Assembly (NCBI RefSeq): GCF_002362315.1
Contig: NZ_MTZV01000001.1
Coordinates: forward strand, 1 to 64,000
Direction of reading: 5' to 3'
Length of the DNA stretch: 64,000 bases
Origin: Paraburkholderia acidicola
Lineage (GTDB): Bacteria; Pseudomonadota; Gammaproteobacteria; Burkholderiales; Burkholderiaceae
The notes under the pieces are model-generated. The model was not told where the DNA came from and did not search any database. It worked only from the letters and a program-made list of their open reading frames with translations. Below are positions 44,851-59,800 of the stretch, in pieces (the stretch's first letter is position 1; each line of letters begins with the position of its first letter). The translations under genes and the position numbers were made by a program.

Positions 44851-47800
44851 GGGAGGATGGTCGGCAGCAGGCACGTGAAGCGGCACCGGCCGCGCCGACA
44901 TCAGACACCGCCGCGCCGGTGTCGGGTACTAAGGCATCCGTATCGAATACCGCAGGGCCGATGTCGGATACCGCCGCGACCGTATCCGGTACCGCAGGGC
45001 CGGTGTCAGATACCACCGCGTCCGTATCGGATACCGCTGGGTGGGCGTCGGATATCGACGCGTCCGCATCGGATACCACCAGGCCAGTATCGGATACCAC
45101 CGGCTCCACCGAACGCATCGCGGTGGTCGGTGTGGCCTGCCGCCTGCCCGGCGGCGTCAGCAATCCGCAGCAGTTCTGGACCTTGCTGGAAAACGGTGTC
45201 GATGCGATCGGCACACGCAGCCCGGCGTCGCCGTTGTCGACAGACGCGCCGCGGCATGCCGGTTTCATCGACGATGTGGACAGTTTCGATGCAGGCTTTT
45301 TCCGCATCTCGCCACGCGAAGCCGAACTGGTCGATCCGCAGCATCGTCTGCTGCTGGAAGTGGTCTGGGAAGCGCTGGAGCAGGCCGGCATGGCGCCAGG
45401 GCGCCTCGCTGGCAGCGACACCGGCGTATTCGTCGGCGTGATGGGCCACGACTATGAGCGCCTGCTGCGCCAGCAGGGCAACGCGCAACCCGTCGATCCG
45501 TATTTCGCCACCGGCAATGCAACGTCGATTGCCGCCGGGCGCATCGCGTACTACTACGACTGGCATGGGCCGACCCTGGCGGTGGACACCGCCTGCAGTT
45601 CTTCGCTGGTCGCCACGCATCTGGCCTGCGAAAGCCTGCTGGCCGGCGAGTGCGGTCTGGCGCTCGCCGGCGGCGTGAACCTGCTATTGCACGAGGACAT
45701 GTTCGCCGCGTTCGAGCAGGCCGGCATGTTGTCGCCCGACGCGCGCTGCAAGACGTTCGATGCCTCGGCCAACGGCTATGTGCGCGGTGAAGGCTGCGCG
45801 GTGCTGGTGCTTAAGCGTCTATCCGAGGCGCAGCGCGACGGCGATCCGATCTGGGCTGTTATTCGCGGCAGCGCGATCAACCAGGATGGCGCGAGCGCGG
45901 GGCTGACGGCGCCGAATCAAAAGGCCCAGCAGGCGGTGATCGAGGCCGCGCTGCGCAAGGGCGAGGTGGCGCCGCTGGAGGTGCGTTATCTGGAAGCGCA
46001 TGGCACCGGCACCCGGCTCGGAGACCCCATCGAAGTGCTGGCCGCCGCCGCTGCGCTCGGCGCGGGGCGCCCGGCCGGACAGCCGTTGCTGCTGGGTTCT
46101 GTGAAAACCAATATCGGCCATCTGGAAGCCGCCGCCGGTGTGGCGGGTTTGATCAAGGTCATGCTGTCGATGCGCCATGGCGTGATTCCACGTCATCTGC
46201 ATCTGCAGCAGCTCAATCCTCATCTGGACTGGGCCGGGCTACCGGTACAGGTGGTCGCCGCGGCGCAGGCCTGGCCGGCGGGACGCAAGCTGGCCGGCGT
46301 CAGCAGTTTTGGCTTCAGCGGCACCAATGCGCATGTCGTGCTGGAGGAGTACGTCGCCGAACCGGCGGCGCGCGCGTCGTCAGCGGTGCGGGCTCCGGCG
46401 TTGCTTCTGCTGTCGGCCAAACGCCCTGAGCTTCTGCACGCACAGGCGCGGCAGTTGCACGAGGCGCTGGCCGCCCTGAGCGACAAAGACTTGCCGGACC
46501 TCGCGTACACGCTGCAAGTGGGCCGCGACGCGATGGAATATCGTCTGGCGCTCGCCGGCAGCAGTCTTGCGGATGTGCAACAGGGGCTCGCGCGCTTCCT
46601 CGCCGGCGAAGCCGGCATTCGCCAGCTATGGCAGGGACGGGCCAGACAGGAAGGTGAACTGCTGGGCAGCTTTGTGCTGGACGAGGTCTTCAATGCGTCC
46701 ATTGCGACCAGCCTCGCTAGCTGGTTTGCAGGCGGCGAAGTCGGGAAGCTGGCTGAGCTATGGGTGCAAGGTCTCGACGTGGACTGGAGCCGTCTGTATG
46801 GCGCGCTCAAGCCGCGCCGCATCGGCTTGCCGACCTATCCGTTCGTGAAGGAGCGTCACTGGTTGCCGCAGACGGCGCGGCCTGCCGCGTCGGATATCAG
46901 CGGCGCGCCGTTGCATCCCTTGGTACACCGGAATACCTCCGACCTGGCCGAGCAGCGCTACAGCACTCAGCTTAGCAACGACGTCTTCTATTTGCGCGAT
47001 CACCTGGTGCAGGGACAGCACGTACTGCCCGGCGTCGCCCAGCTGGAATGGGCGCGCGCGGCGATGGCTTTCGCGCTGGGAGAAGCGCCGGCATCCTTGC
47101 GTCTGGAGCAGGTGAGCTGGGTGCAGGCGCTGACTGTAGAGCAGCCGCTGGAGGTGCATATCGGCATCAGCGCTGAAGCAGGCGGCCGGCTCAGCTATGA
47201 GATCTATCGAGGCCGTGGCGACGATGCCGAGGTCTATAGCCTCGGTTGGGGTCAGCCTGGCATCGACAGTGTGGCGCCCATTGTGGATCTGGCTGCCTTG
47301 CGGGCCCAATGCACGCAGCACATGGACGGCCCCGCGTGTTACGCGCGTTTTGCCCGCATGGGTCTCGCCTACGGCCCGGGCTTTCAGGTGCTGACCGAGC
47401 TGCGGGTGGGCGACGGTGTGGCGATCGGCCGCCTGCAGGCGCCGGACGGAATCGAGCTTGGGGAGTATCGCTGGTCACCCAGCCTGCTCGACGGCGCGTT
47501 GCAGGCCAGCTACGGTCTCGCCGACGAAGCCGCCGGCCTGCAACTGCCGTTTGCGGTCGACAGTGTGGAGCAATGGCACGCGCTGCCCGAACCCGCCTAT
47601 GCCGTGGTACAGCGCGCCGCCGGCGACAGCGGCGCGCTGCGCAAGCTGGATATCGCCATCGTGGACGAAGGCGGCCGCGTGGCGCTGCGCCTCGCTGGCT
47701 TCAGCACGCGCGCCGTGCAGGCCGTCGTGCCGCCGCAGAGCCTGCTGCTGGCACCGCGCTGGCAGGCCCAGTCTGTCGCCGCGGACCGACCGGAGGCGGG

Positions 47801-50800
47801 TTATCCGACTCACCGCATCGTGCTGTGCGAGGTGGCTGCTGCTGGCCTGGATGCTGTTCTGCCCGCGGCGAGCTGGGTGCATTGGCAAGCTGAAGGCGCC
47901 CTGGCTCAACGCTATACCCGTTATGCCGGGCAATTGCTCGGCGAGTTGCAGGCGCTGGCGGCCGCTCAACCGCGGCATCAGGTGTTACTGCAACTGGCCG
48001 TGCCCGCGCAGGGAGAGGCGGCAGTGCTACAGGGACTCGGCGGCCTGCTGCGCACGGCGCAGCAGGAATACCCCTGGCTGCACACTCAGGTGATCGCTCT
48101 GCCTGCAGACGCTGCGGTGGCCACCCGTCTTGCACAGGAGGCCCGTGAGCCGGTGCCGCGCGTGCGGTATCGCGAGGGCACGCGGGAGACGATGGATTTC
48201 GTCGAAGTGCCGCTCGCCTCCTCGGCCATGCCCTGGCGTGAGGGCGGGGTTTACTGGATTACCGGTGGTCTGGGCGGCCTGGGTCTTCTTTTCGCTACGG
48301 CCATTGCGCGCCAGGTGCACGCACCGGTGCTGGTGCTGAGCGGCCGGCGCGCGGCTGGCGCCACCGGAGAAGCGCAGTTGCAGAGCCTGCGGGCTCTGGG
48401 TGCGAGCGTGGAATATCACGCGGTCGACGTCACCGACGTGGCGGCTGTATCTGCTTTGACGCAGGACATCGTGGCACGCCATGGCCGCCTGAACGGTGTG
48501 ATCCATAGCGCGGGACTGTTGCGCGATGGCCTGTTGCACACCAAGACCGTCGACGAGCTGCAACAGGTGCTGGCACCCAAGGTAGCCGGCCTGACGGCGC
48601 TCGACCAGGCGACGGCAGCGCTCGATCTGGACTGGCTGCTGCTGTGCTCCTCAATGACCGCGGTGCTCGGCAACACCGGACAGGGCGACTACGGTGCGGC
48701 CAATGCCTACATGGACGCTTATGCGGTCTATCGCGACGAACGGGTGGCGCAAGGGCTGCGTCGCGGTCGCACGATTTCGGTGAACTGGCCGCTATGGGCC
48801 GAAGGCGGCATGCAGATCGATGCCGAGGGCCAGGCCCATCTGCGTCGAACCACGGGCATGCAGGCGCTACCCAGCGATGTCGGGCTGGTGGTGCTCGAGC
48901 AGTTGCTGGCCGAGCCGCGGGCTCATAGCCTGCTGCTTTACGGCGAGCGTCCACGGTTGCTGGCCAGCGTGCAGGCGCTCTATCGCGCGCCGGCGCGCAT
49001 CGAGCCTGTGCGGGCCGCACCCGTCGCAGGGACCGCCGCAGGTATCGCAGAAGGCTTGCGCGAAACGGCGCAGCGTTATCTCACGCGCCTACTGTCGCAA
49101 AGCCTGAAGCTGGCGCCGCAGCGCATCGATGCACAGGCACCGCTGGAGCAGTACGGCATCAATTCGATCCTGGTGGTGAGCCTGACACGCGACCTTGAGG
49201 CGAGTTTCGGACGCCTGCCGGCGACGCTGTTCTTCGAATACCAGAGCATTGCCGCACTGACCGGCTACTTCCTCGAGCATCACGCGGCCAGTCTTGCGCA
49301 GCTGACCGCAAGCCCCGTCGTAGCCCAGCCTGCGGCGGCCACTGCTGGAACCGCTGACCGGGCTACGACCGAAGCGCCGGCCCTGCGTCGCCGCAGCCGT
49401 CGCACCTTATCTGGTCTGCCGGCCGCCACGGCGCCGGCGCTGACCGTGGGAGGTCCGCTCGATATCGCGATCGTGGGCCTGAGTGGACGTTATCCGCAGG
49501 CGCGCAGCGTGGCCGATTACTGGAACAACCTGCTGCAGGGCGTGGACTGCGTCACCGACATTCCGCCCGAACGCTGGGACTGGCAGCAGTACTTCGACGC
49601 CCGCAAGGGTCAGGAGGGTAAGAGCTATAGCAAATGGGGCGGTTTTATCGAGGGAATGGATGCCTTCGATCCCATGTTCTTCGGCATCGCGCCGCGTGAA
49701 GCTGAACTGATGGACCCGCAGGAACGGTTGTTCCTGCAATGCGCGTATCACGCCGTGGAGGACGCGGGCTACACGCGCGCAAGTCTGGCGGCATCGGCAC
49801 GGGTCGGTGAGCGGGTAGGCCAGGTCGGCGTGTTCGTGGGGGTGATGTACGAGGAGTACCAGCTCTACGGTGCCCAGGCCCAGGCGCAGGGACAGGCGCT
49901 GAGTCTGTTCGGCAGTGCGTCGTCGATCGCGAACCGGGTGTCGTACCACGGCGATTTCCACGGACCGAGCCTGGCGGTGGACACGATGTGTTCGTCCTCG
50001 CTGACGGCAATCCATCTGGCGTGCCAGAGCCTGCGCCAGGGGGGCTGCGCGGTGGCGATCGCCGGTGGGGTGAACGTGACGGTGCATCCGAACAAGTACC
50101 TGATGCTGTCGGACCGTCAGTTCATGTCGAGCACGGGCCGGTGCACGAGCTTCGGCGAAGGCGGGGACGGTTATGTGCCCGCCGAGGGAGTGGGCGCAGT
50201 GGTGCTCAAGCCGCTGGCGCAGGCGCTGGCCGACGGCGACCAGGTGTACGGGGTGCTCAAGGGCAGTGCGCTGAACCATGGAGGCAAGACGAACGGGTAC
50301 ACGGTGCCCAATCCGGTGGCGCAGGCGCAGGTGATCGGCCAGGCACTGGCGGAGTCGGGGGTACCGGCGCGGGCGATCAGCTACGTGGAAGCGCACGGCA
50401 CGGGAACGGCGCTGGGTGACCCGATCGAGATCGCGGGGCTGAGCCAGGCGTATGGCGGGAGCACGCAGGAACGCGGTTACTGTGCGATCGGTTCGGCCAA
50501 GTCGAATATCGGCCACGCGGAGAGCGCGGCGGGGATGGCGGGACTGACGAAGGTGCTGCTGCAGATGCGGCACGGCCAGCTGGTGAAGAGCCTGCACAGC
50601 GAGCGGCTGAACCAGCATATCGATTTCAGCCAGACGCCGTTCGTAGTGCAACGCGAGCTGGGTCCGTGGGTGAGGCCGGTGCTGGAGGTAGACGGTGGGC
50701 CACGGGAGTATCCGCGCATTGCGGGGTTGTCGTCGTTCGGAGCGGGGGGCGCGAATGCGCATCTGATCGTGGCGGAAGCACCGGCGTTGGAGCGCGAGGC

Positions 50801-53800
50801 CACGGTGGTGCCTGCTGCGGTGGTGGTGGTGCTGTCGGCGCGTAACGAGACGGCGCTGCGCACGCAGGCGGAGCAGTTGCTGGCGCACGTGCGGGGGCAG
50901 TCGCCGAACCTGGCGGATCTGGCGTACACGCTGCAGGTGGGTCGGGAGGCGATGGAGCAGCGGCTGGCGGTGGTGGCGGGCACGGTAGGCGAGCTGTGTG
51001 AGCGGCTGGAGGCATATCTGAAGGGCGATGCGGTAGCCGAAGGGGTGTACAGCGGTGAGCCGCGGCGCAGCCAGGAAGCAATGGCGGTGTTCGGAGGAGA
51101 CGAGGAACTGCAGGAGGCGGTATCGAAGTGGATGGCACGCGGCAAGCTGGAGAAGCTGGCGGAGTTGTGGGTGCAGGGGTTGTTGATCCGCTGGGAGCAG
51201 CTGTACGGCCAGGCTCTGCCGCGCCGTATCAGCCTGCCCACTTATCCCTTCGCGCAGAAACGCTACTGGATCGATGCTGGTCAGACGGCACCCCGTCTGC
51301 CGGGTGCGTCCGTCCTGCATCCGCTGCTGCACTTCAATAGTTCGGATCTGCAAGGCCAGCGCTATACCACTGCACTGAACGGCGAGATGGGCTTGCTGCG
51401 CGAGCACCAGCTACGCGGTCAGGCCGTGCTGCCTGCCTTTGCCCAGCTGGAGTGGGCGCGGGCCGCGCTGGCGCATGCCCTCGGCGGCGCGACGGGCTTG
51501 CGCCTGCAGGACGTGCAATGGCTGCAGCCGCTGGTCGTTGACGCGCCCATGGACCTGCATATCGGCCTCGCCTGGGAGGACGACACGCGCATCGGCTTCG
51601 AGATTTACCGCGACGACCGCGGCGACGATGCGTCCCAGCAGGTCTACGCCCAGGGCTGGGCCGAACTCATGACTGCGCCGCAGGCGCCCCAACTGACGCT
51701 GGCGGTCCTGCAGGCGCAATGCACGCAACAGCTCGACGGCGGCGAGGCTTATGCGCGCCTCGCGACGGCAGGCTGGTCGCACGGTCCAGGCTTCCAGACA
51801 CTGAACGAATTGCAGTGGAGCGAGGGACTCGCGATCGGCCATTGGCAGCAGCCCGCGACAGCGCCCACGCAAGACTATGCACTCGCGCCGAATGTGCTGG
51901 ATGTCGCGCTCCAGGTCGGTCGTCTCGCCTGGCCGGAGCAGGACTGGAGCTGGCCGGCCGCCGTGCAGCAGATGCAGATCTGGGACAGCCTGCCCGCTCA
52001 GGGTGCGGTCGTGGTGCAACGACGCCCGGGCCAGGCGGAGCTGGATATCGATTTCGTCGATGACGAGGGCCGTGTGCTGGCGCGTCTGCAGGGCGTGACT
52101 GCGCAGTCCTCCGTAGTGCAGGCGTCGCCATCGCAGCAGACCTTGCTGCTGGCACCGCGTTGGACCGCGCAAGCCGCCCCAGCCGCGGGTGTTCGTCCGG
52201 ACTACACCGCCCACTGGGTGGTGCTGTGCGAACTGGATGCGTCCGCGGCCCTCGAGGCCGAGCTGGCACCGGCGCGCTGCCTGCGCTGGCAGGCCGTCGG
52301 CGGGGTGGCCGAACGTTACGGCGTGTATGCCGGGCAGGCCCTCGCGTTGTTGCAGGAGATCGCCGCCAGCGGGCCTCGTGGCCACGTGCTGCTGCAACTG
52401 GTCTTGCCGGTCAGCGGCGAGGCGTCGCTGATGCAGGGCTTGAGCGGCATGCTGCGCAGCGCTCGCCTCGAATACCCGTGGCTGCAGATCCAGACGATCG
52501 CCGTGGATGGCGCACAAGGACTCGCAACCAGGTTGAACGCCGAAGCGGTCGCGCCGGTGCCTTCCCTGCGCTATGGCGAAGCCGGCCGCGAGGTGCTGGA
52601 CTTCGCTTCGCTCACCGTAGCCGATGCACCGCCAGCGTGGCGCGATGAGGGGGTGTACTGGATCACCGGCGGTCTCGGCGGTCTGGGCCGGCTCTTTGCA
52701 GCGGCGATCGCCGCCGAGGTCAGCCGCCCTGTGTTGATACTGAGCGCGCGCCGCGCGCCCGATGCGGAGCAGACGGCCTTTATCGAGCAACTACGCGAGC
52801 AGGGTGCCCGCGTCGAATTTCGCGCGCTGGATACCGGCGATCCTGCCGCCGTCGCGGCGGTGGCCGAGGCCATCCTTGCCGAGCATGGCTGCCTGCACGG
52901 CATCATCCACAGCGCCGGCGTACTGCGCGACAGTTTGCTGGTCAACAAGCGCCCGGCCGATCTGCAGCAGGTATTGAACGCCAAGGTCAGCGGTCTGGTC
53001 GCGCTGGATCTCGCGACCCGCGACATGGCCCTCGACTGGTTCATGTTGTGCTCCTCGGTGGCCGGGGTGATGGGCAATGCCGGCCAGACCGACTATGCCG
53101 CCGCCAACGGTTTCATGGATGCCTACGCGACCTACCGTCAGGGCCTCGTGGCTCTCGGCCAGCGGCACGGTCGCAGCGTGTCGGTGAGCTGGCCGCTCTG
53201 GGCAGAGGGCGGTATGCATCTCGATGCCGCCGTGCAGGAGCAGATGCGCCGCAGCACCGGGATGCAGGCCCTGCCGAGCGCGGCAGGACTGGCGGCGTTG
53301 CGCGAGGCGCTGGCGGCGCCCGTGGCGCACGTGCTGGTCTTGCACGGCGAGCCGCAGGCCTTGCATGACTATGTCCGCGCGGCCCACCGGGTGGCGGAGA
53401 AAACCAGGCCGGCGTCCGCGGTCCCGGCGGGGCGCGGCTACCGACGCGAATTGAAGGGACTGGATCTCGCCGACTGCGTGGCCTGGGATCTCGTCGAGCA
53501 CACCCATCAACTGCTGCGCATCCCGCGCGATGCGGTCGACACCGAAGCCAATCTCATCGACTTCGGCTACGACTCGGTGTCCTTGACCGCCTTCGCGGCG
53601 CGCCTCGACGAGCATTACGGTATCGAACTGACGCCGTCGCTGTTCTTCAGCTATCCCAACCTGGAGCAGTTTGCCGCCTATTTGCTGTCCAGCCATGGCG
53701 AAGCGCTGGCAGCGTTTTATCGCAGCGAATCCGACGGAGCTGGTTCTGCCGTCGTGTCTACCGCAGTACCCACCCCTGCGTCCGCGCCCGTCCGTCCGTC

Positions 53801-56800
53801 GATTCAGCGTCGACGCCGTTCCCCGGTGACCGCCGAGGCGCACGACACCGCCGAGCCGATCGCGATCATCGGCATCAGCGGCCGTTTCCCCGGCGCGCGT
53901 TCCGTGGACGAACTGTGGGAGATCCTGCGCGACGGCCGCGAAGTGCTGCAGGCGGCGGGTGCCGAGCGTTTCGCCGCCTGGCCGCCGGAGCAACAGCCGG
54001 CTTGCGACCGTATCGGCCTGCTGCCCGGTGTGGCCGAATTCGATCCGCTGTTCTTCGAAATTTCGCCGCGCGAAGCGGAAGCGATGGATCCGCGTCAGCG
54101 CCTGCTGCTGCAAGAAGCATGGCGCGCCCTGGAGGACGCCGGCTATGGCAGCAGCCAGTTGCAGCGTCACACCGTGGGCATGTTCGTCGGCGTGGAGCAG
54201 GGCGACTATCAGCTGCTCGGCAAGGCCGCCGCGGACGTCACCTCCAATCACGACGGCGTGCTCGCCACGCGCCTCGCGTATGCGCTGAATCTGCATGGTC
54301 CGGCCATGGCGATCAATACGGCGTGCTCGTCGGGTCTCGTCGCCGCGCACCAGGCTTGCCTCAGCCTGCGTGCCGGCGAATGCGACACCGCGATCGCCGC
54401 CGGCGTGAACCTGCTGTTGACCCCGGCCATCGTGCGCTCGATGGAGCAAGCCGGCATGCTGTCGCCGGAAGGCCGCTGCTACGCCTTCGATCGGCGCGCC
54501 AACGGCATGGTGCCGGGCGAGGCGGTCGTGGCCCTGGTGCTCAAGCGGCTGTCGCTGGCCGAAGCGGACGGCGATCCGATTCACGCGGTGATCGTCGGTA
54601 GCGGCATCAACTACGACGGCAAGACCAACGGGATTACCGCGCCGAGCGGCGCCGCCCAGGCCCGGCTGTTGCAATCGGTGTACACGCGCCACCGCATCGA
54701 CCCCGCCGCGCTGGACTATATCGTCACCCACGGCACCGGCACGCCGTTGGGCGACCCGGTGGAAATCAACGCCCTGTCGGAGGCGTTCAAGCCTTATACG
54801 CAGCAGTCGCAGTACTGCGCGCTGACTTCGAGCAAGAGCAATCTCGGCCATACGCAGGCCGCTTCGGGTCTGGTCAGTCTCGTGAGCCTCGTGCAGGCCA
54901 TGCGCCACGAGACCATTCCCGCCAGTTTGCACTGCGAACAGTTGAGCGACCACATCCCCTGGCCGCAGAGTCCTTTCTACGTCAATACCGCGTCGCGGCC
55001 GTGGCCGGAGCCGAGCGGTCGCGCACGAATGGGGGCTGTGAGCGCCTTCGGCATCAGTGGCACCAATGCGCATATGGTGCTGCGTGATTACGCGGTGCCA
55101 GCTAGCGCCGGGCGACGCGCGGCAGGACTGCCTCTGCTGCTCGCCGTGTCGGCCAAGACCGCCGAGGTCCTGCATCAACGCGTGCAGGACCTGATCGAGG
55201 TGCTGCAGGCACGCACCTGGGACGCTGCCGGGCTGGCCGCGATCAGTCACACCTTGCTGAGCGGACGTCAGCACTTCAAGCACCGCTGCGCGGTGGTCGT
55301 CCAGGATCGCGACGATGCGATCTATGGATTGCAGCAAGTCCTCTCCCAGGAAAGCCGCGCCAATCTGTTCCGTGGAGTGACAGGCCGCGAGTTCGTCGCG
55401 CAAAAGGCGTTGCTCGATTACGGCGATGAACTGGTTGGTCGGGTCGCGGCGTCGTATGAAGCCGCCGCTACGTCGGCACAGTCAGCACAGTCGGCACGGG
55501 AGGCCTTGCTTGCGCTTGCGGACATGTATTGCCAGGGCTACGCGCTGAGCTGGCACACGCTGTTCGGTGAGACGCCGCCGCAACGGGTCCACCTGCCCAC
55601 TTATCCCTTCGCCCGCGAAACCTACTGGGTGGCGCAGGTGGCGACCGCCGACGTTAGCGCCGGAGCAACGGCGCAACTGCACCCGCTGGTCCATCGCAAC
55701 ACCTCCGATCTGAGCGAGCAGCGCTACAGCAGTCGTCTCAGCAGCGCGGCCTTCTTCTTGCGCGATCACGTGGTGCAAGGGCGCTGCGTCCTGCCGGGCG
55801 TGGCCCAGCTGGAGTGGGCACGCGCGGCAGTGGCGCTGGCGATGGGCGAAGCGCCGGCGACCTTGCGTCTGGGTCAGGTCGACTGGCTGCAGCCTCTGGT
55901 GGTGGAGGAGGCAGAAGAATTCCACATTGCGCTTGCGCCGCAGGAAGACGGCCGCATTGCCTTCGAGATTTATAGCGGCGCCGACGACGACAGCCAGATC
56001 TACAGTCAGGGCTGGGCAGAGGCGGTGAGCCCGGCGCAGGCGCCGCATATCGATCTGGCCAGTTTGCGCGCGCGCTGCAGCCAGACGCTCACGGGTGACG
56101 ACTGCTACGCGCGTTTTGCCGGCATGGGCTTGAATTATGGTCCGGGCTTTCAGTCGCTGGTTGCCCTGCAGGTGGGCGAGGGCGTCGCCATCGGTCATCT
56201 GCAGTGGCCGGCGGGCGTGGATCAGCAGGCATACCGTCTGCCGCCGAGCCTGCTCGATGGCGCCCTGCAAAGCAGCATCGGTTTGTATGCGTCGTCGACC
56301 GGACTGATCCTGCCTTTTGCGGTCGAGACCGTCGACCAGTGGGGACCGGTGCCAGAGACGGCCTATGCCGTGGTACTGCCCGGCGCCGAAGATACTGAGT
56401 CGGTGCGCAAGCTGGATATCAGCATCGTCGATGCGCAAGGGCAGGTCGCGGTGCGCCTCACCGGATTGACCCTGCGCGTGGCCACGCTCGCAGCGCAGCC
56501 GCAGACCTTGCTGCTGACGCCGCAGTGGTTGCCGCAACCGGCACCGACGTCGAGCCTGGCGGCTGGTTATTCTGCTCATCGCGTGGTCTTCTGCGAGGTC
56601 GCGCCGGTGGATCTGCGGGCGGCTCTGCCGGCTGCTTCCAGTGTTCACTGGATGGCCGAGGGCAGCCTGGGCGAGCGCTATGCCCAGTACGCCGGGCAAC
56701 TGTGCGCCGAATTGCAGGCGCTGGCCGCAACTCAGCCCCAGGGCAAGCTGTGGCTGCAGGTGGTGGTGCCGGCACTCGGTGAAGGCGCAGTACTGCAGGG

Positions 56801-59800
56801 CCTGGGCGGCCTGCTGCGCACGGCGCAGCAGGAGTATCCGTGGCTGGTCGCGCAGATCGTCGCTGTGGCGACGACCGAGGACCTGACCGCGCGGCTGGCG
56901 GCCGAAGCGGGCTCGCCGGCACCGAGGTTGCGTTACACCGAGGCTGGCCGTGAGGTATGGGACTACGTCGACACGCTGAGGCCCGAGGAGTCGCAGCCCT
57001 GGCACGATGGTGGCGTTTACTGGATCACCGGTGGCCTGGGCGGCCTGGGTCGTCTTTTCGCCACGGCCATTGCGCGCGAGGTCCACGCACCGGTGCTGGT
57101 GCTGAGCGGCCGGCGCGCGCCCGGCGCCGTCGAGGAAGCGCAGTTGCAGAGTTTGCGGGCCCTGGGTGCGAGCGTGGAATATCACGCGATCGACGTCACC
57201 GATGTGGCGGCTGTATCTGCTTTGGCGCAGGACATCGTGGCACGCCATGGCCATCTGAACGGTGTGATCCATAGCGCGGGACTGTTGCGCGATGGCCTGT
57301 TGCACACCAAGACCGCCGACGAACTGCAGCAGGTGCTCGCGCCAAAGGTAGCTGGCGTGATGGCGCTCGACCAGGCGACGGCAGGACTCGATCTGGACTG
57401 GTTGCTGCTGTGCTCTTCTGCTGCTGGCGTGCTGGGCAATGTCGGGCAGGGTGATTACGCCGCTGCCAATGCCTACATGGACGCTTATGCGGCCTATCGC
57501 GATGAACTGCTGTCGCTGGGGCTGCGCCATGGCCGCGCGATTTCGGTGAGCTGGCCGCTATGGGCCGAAGGCGGCATGCAAGTCGATGCGGATACCCAAA
57601 CGCATATGCAACGCAGCACCGGCATGCAGGCGCTGCCCACCGAAGCCGGCCTCGCTGCCGTCGACGTAGCCTTGAGCCAGGCTGCCAGCCAGGTCCTGGT
57701 TCTTCACGGGGAGCGGGCGCGTCTCCTTGCCTATGTGCGTGCTGTTTATACGGCGCCGGCGTTAGAGCCGGAGCAGCCGGGCGCGCCCGAGTCCGGAATG
57801 CCGTTGCGCGAAACGGCGCAGCGTTACCTGACACGGCTGCTGTCGCAAAGCCTGAAGCTGGCGCCGCAGCGCATCGATGCGCAGGCACCGCTGGAGCAGT
57901 ACGGCATCAATTCGATCATGGTGGTGAGCCTGACGCGCGACCTGGAGGCGAGTTTCGGACGTCTGCCGGCGACGTTGTTTTTCGAATACCAGAGCATTGC
58001 CGCGCTGACCGGGTACTTCCTCGAGCACCACGCTGCTGCTCTGCAGATGTTGCTGGGCCGGCCGCAGGCGGAAGCCGGCGCGGCCCTGCCGTCGCTCGCG
58101 CTGGCCACGCGCGCTGCGCCCGCCGCAGCCGCTGCGCCGGCCCTCCCGGCCCGCGCTACGCCGGCTCGTCGCCTCGCGCGGCGTAGCGTGGCGGCTCCAA
58201 TCAAGCCACACCAACACGATGCATCGCCCGAGGCGCTGGATATCGCGATCGTGGGCCTGAGCGGACGCTATCCGCAGGCGCGCAGCGTGGCCGATTACTG
58301 GAACAACCTGCTGCAGGGCGTGGACTGCGTCACCGACATCCCGCCCGAACGCTGGGACTGGCGCACTCACTACGATGCGGACAAGGGCAAGCTGGGTAAG
58401 ATTTACAGCCACTGGGGCGGTTTCATCGACGAGGTGGATGCCTTCGATCCGCTGTTCTTCAATATTTCGCCACGCGAAGCAGAACTAATCGATCCGCAGG
58501 AGCGGCTGTTCCTGCAATGCGCGTATCACGCCGTGGAGGACGCGGGTTATACGCGCGCAAGTCTGGCGGCATCGGCACGGGTCGGTGAGCGCCACGGCCA
58601 GGTCGGCGTGTTCGTGGGGGTGATGTACGAGGAGTACCAGCTCTACGGCGCCCAGGCCCAGGCGCAGGGACAGGCGCTGAGCCTGTTCGGCAGTGCGTCG
58701 TCGATCGCGAACCGGGTGTCGTACCACGGTGATTTCCACGGCCCGAGCCTGGCGGTGGACACGATGTGTTCGTCCTCGCTGACAGCGATCCATCTGGCGT
58801 GCCAGAGCCTGCGTCAGGGAGGCTGCGCGGTGGCGATCGCCGGTGGAGTGAACGTGACGGTGCATCCGAACAAGTACCTGATGCTGTCGGACCGTCAGTT
58901 CATGTCGAGCACGGGTCGGTGCACGAGCTTCGGCGAAGGCGGCGATGGCTATGTGCCAGCCGAAGGCGTGGGCGCGGTGGTGCTCAAGCCGCTGGCGCAG
59001 GCGCTGGCCGACGGCGACCAGGTGTACGGGGTGCTCAAGGGCAGTGCGCTGAACCATGGAGGCAAGACGAACGGGTACACGGTGCCCAATCCGGTGGCGC
59101 AGGCGCAGGTGATCGGCCAGGCGCTGGCGGAGTCGGGGGTACCGGCGCGGGCGATCAGCTACGTGGAAGCCCATGGCACGGGGACGGCGCTGGGCGACCC
59201 GATCGAGATCGCGGGGCTGAGCCAGGCGTATGGCGGGAGCACGCAGGAGCGGGGCTACTGCGCGATCGGTTCGGCCAAGTCGAATATTGGCCATGCGGAG
59301 AGTGCGGCGGGGATGGCGGGACTGACGAAGGTGCTGCTGCAGATGCGGCACGGCCAGCTGGTGAAGAGCCTGCACAGCGAGCGGCTGAACCAGCATATCG
59401 ATTTCAGCCAGACGCCGTTCGTGGTGCAACGCGAGCTGGGTCCGTGGGTGAGGCCGATGCTGGAGGTGGAGGGAGGGCGGCGGGAATATCCGCGCATTGC
59501 AGGCCTGTCGTCGTTCGGAGCGGGGGGCGCGAATGCGCATCTGATCGTGGCGGAGGCGCCGGTGTCGGAGCGCGAGCGCGACGCTACGGTGGTGCCTGCT
59601 GCGGTGGTAGTGGTGCTGTCGGCGCGCAACGAGGCGGCGCTGCGCACCCAGGCGGAGCAGTTGCTGACGCACGTGCAGTCGCAGTCGCCGAACCTGGCGG
59701 ATCTGGCGTACACGCTGCAGGTGGGTCGGGAGGCGATGGAGCAGCGGCTGGCGGTGGTGGCGGGCACGGTAGGCGAGCTGTGTGAGCGGCTGGAGGCATA

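Noticed and set aside
35588..45110. Tandem arrays as CRISPR
   Set aside because: The repeats are short, in frame, contiguous and without spacers; they code protein linkers.
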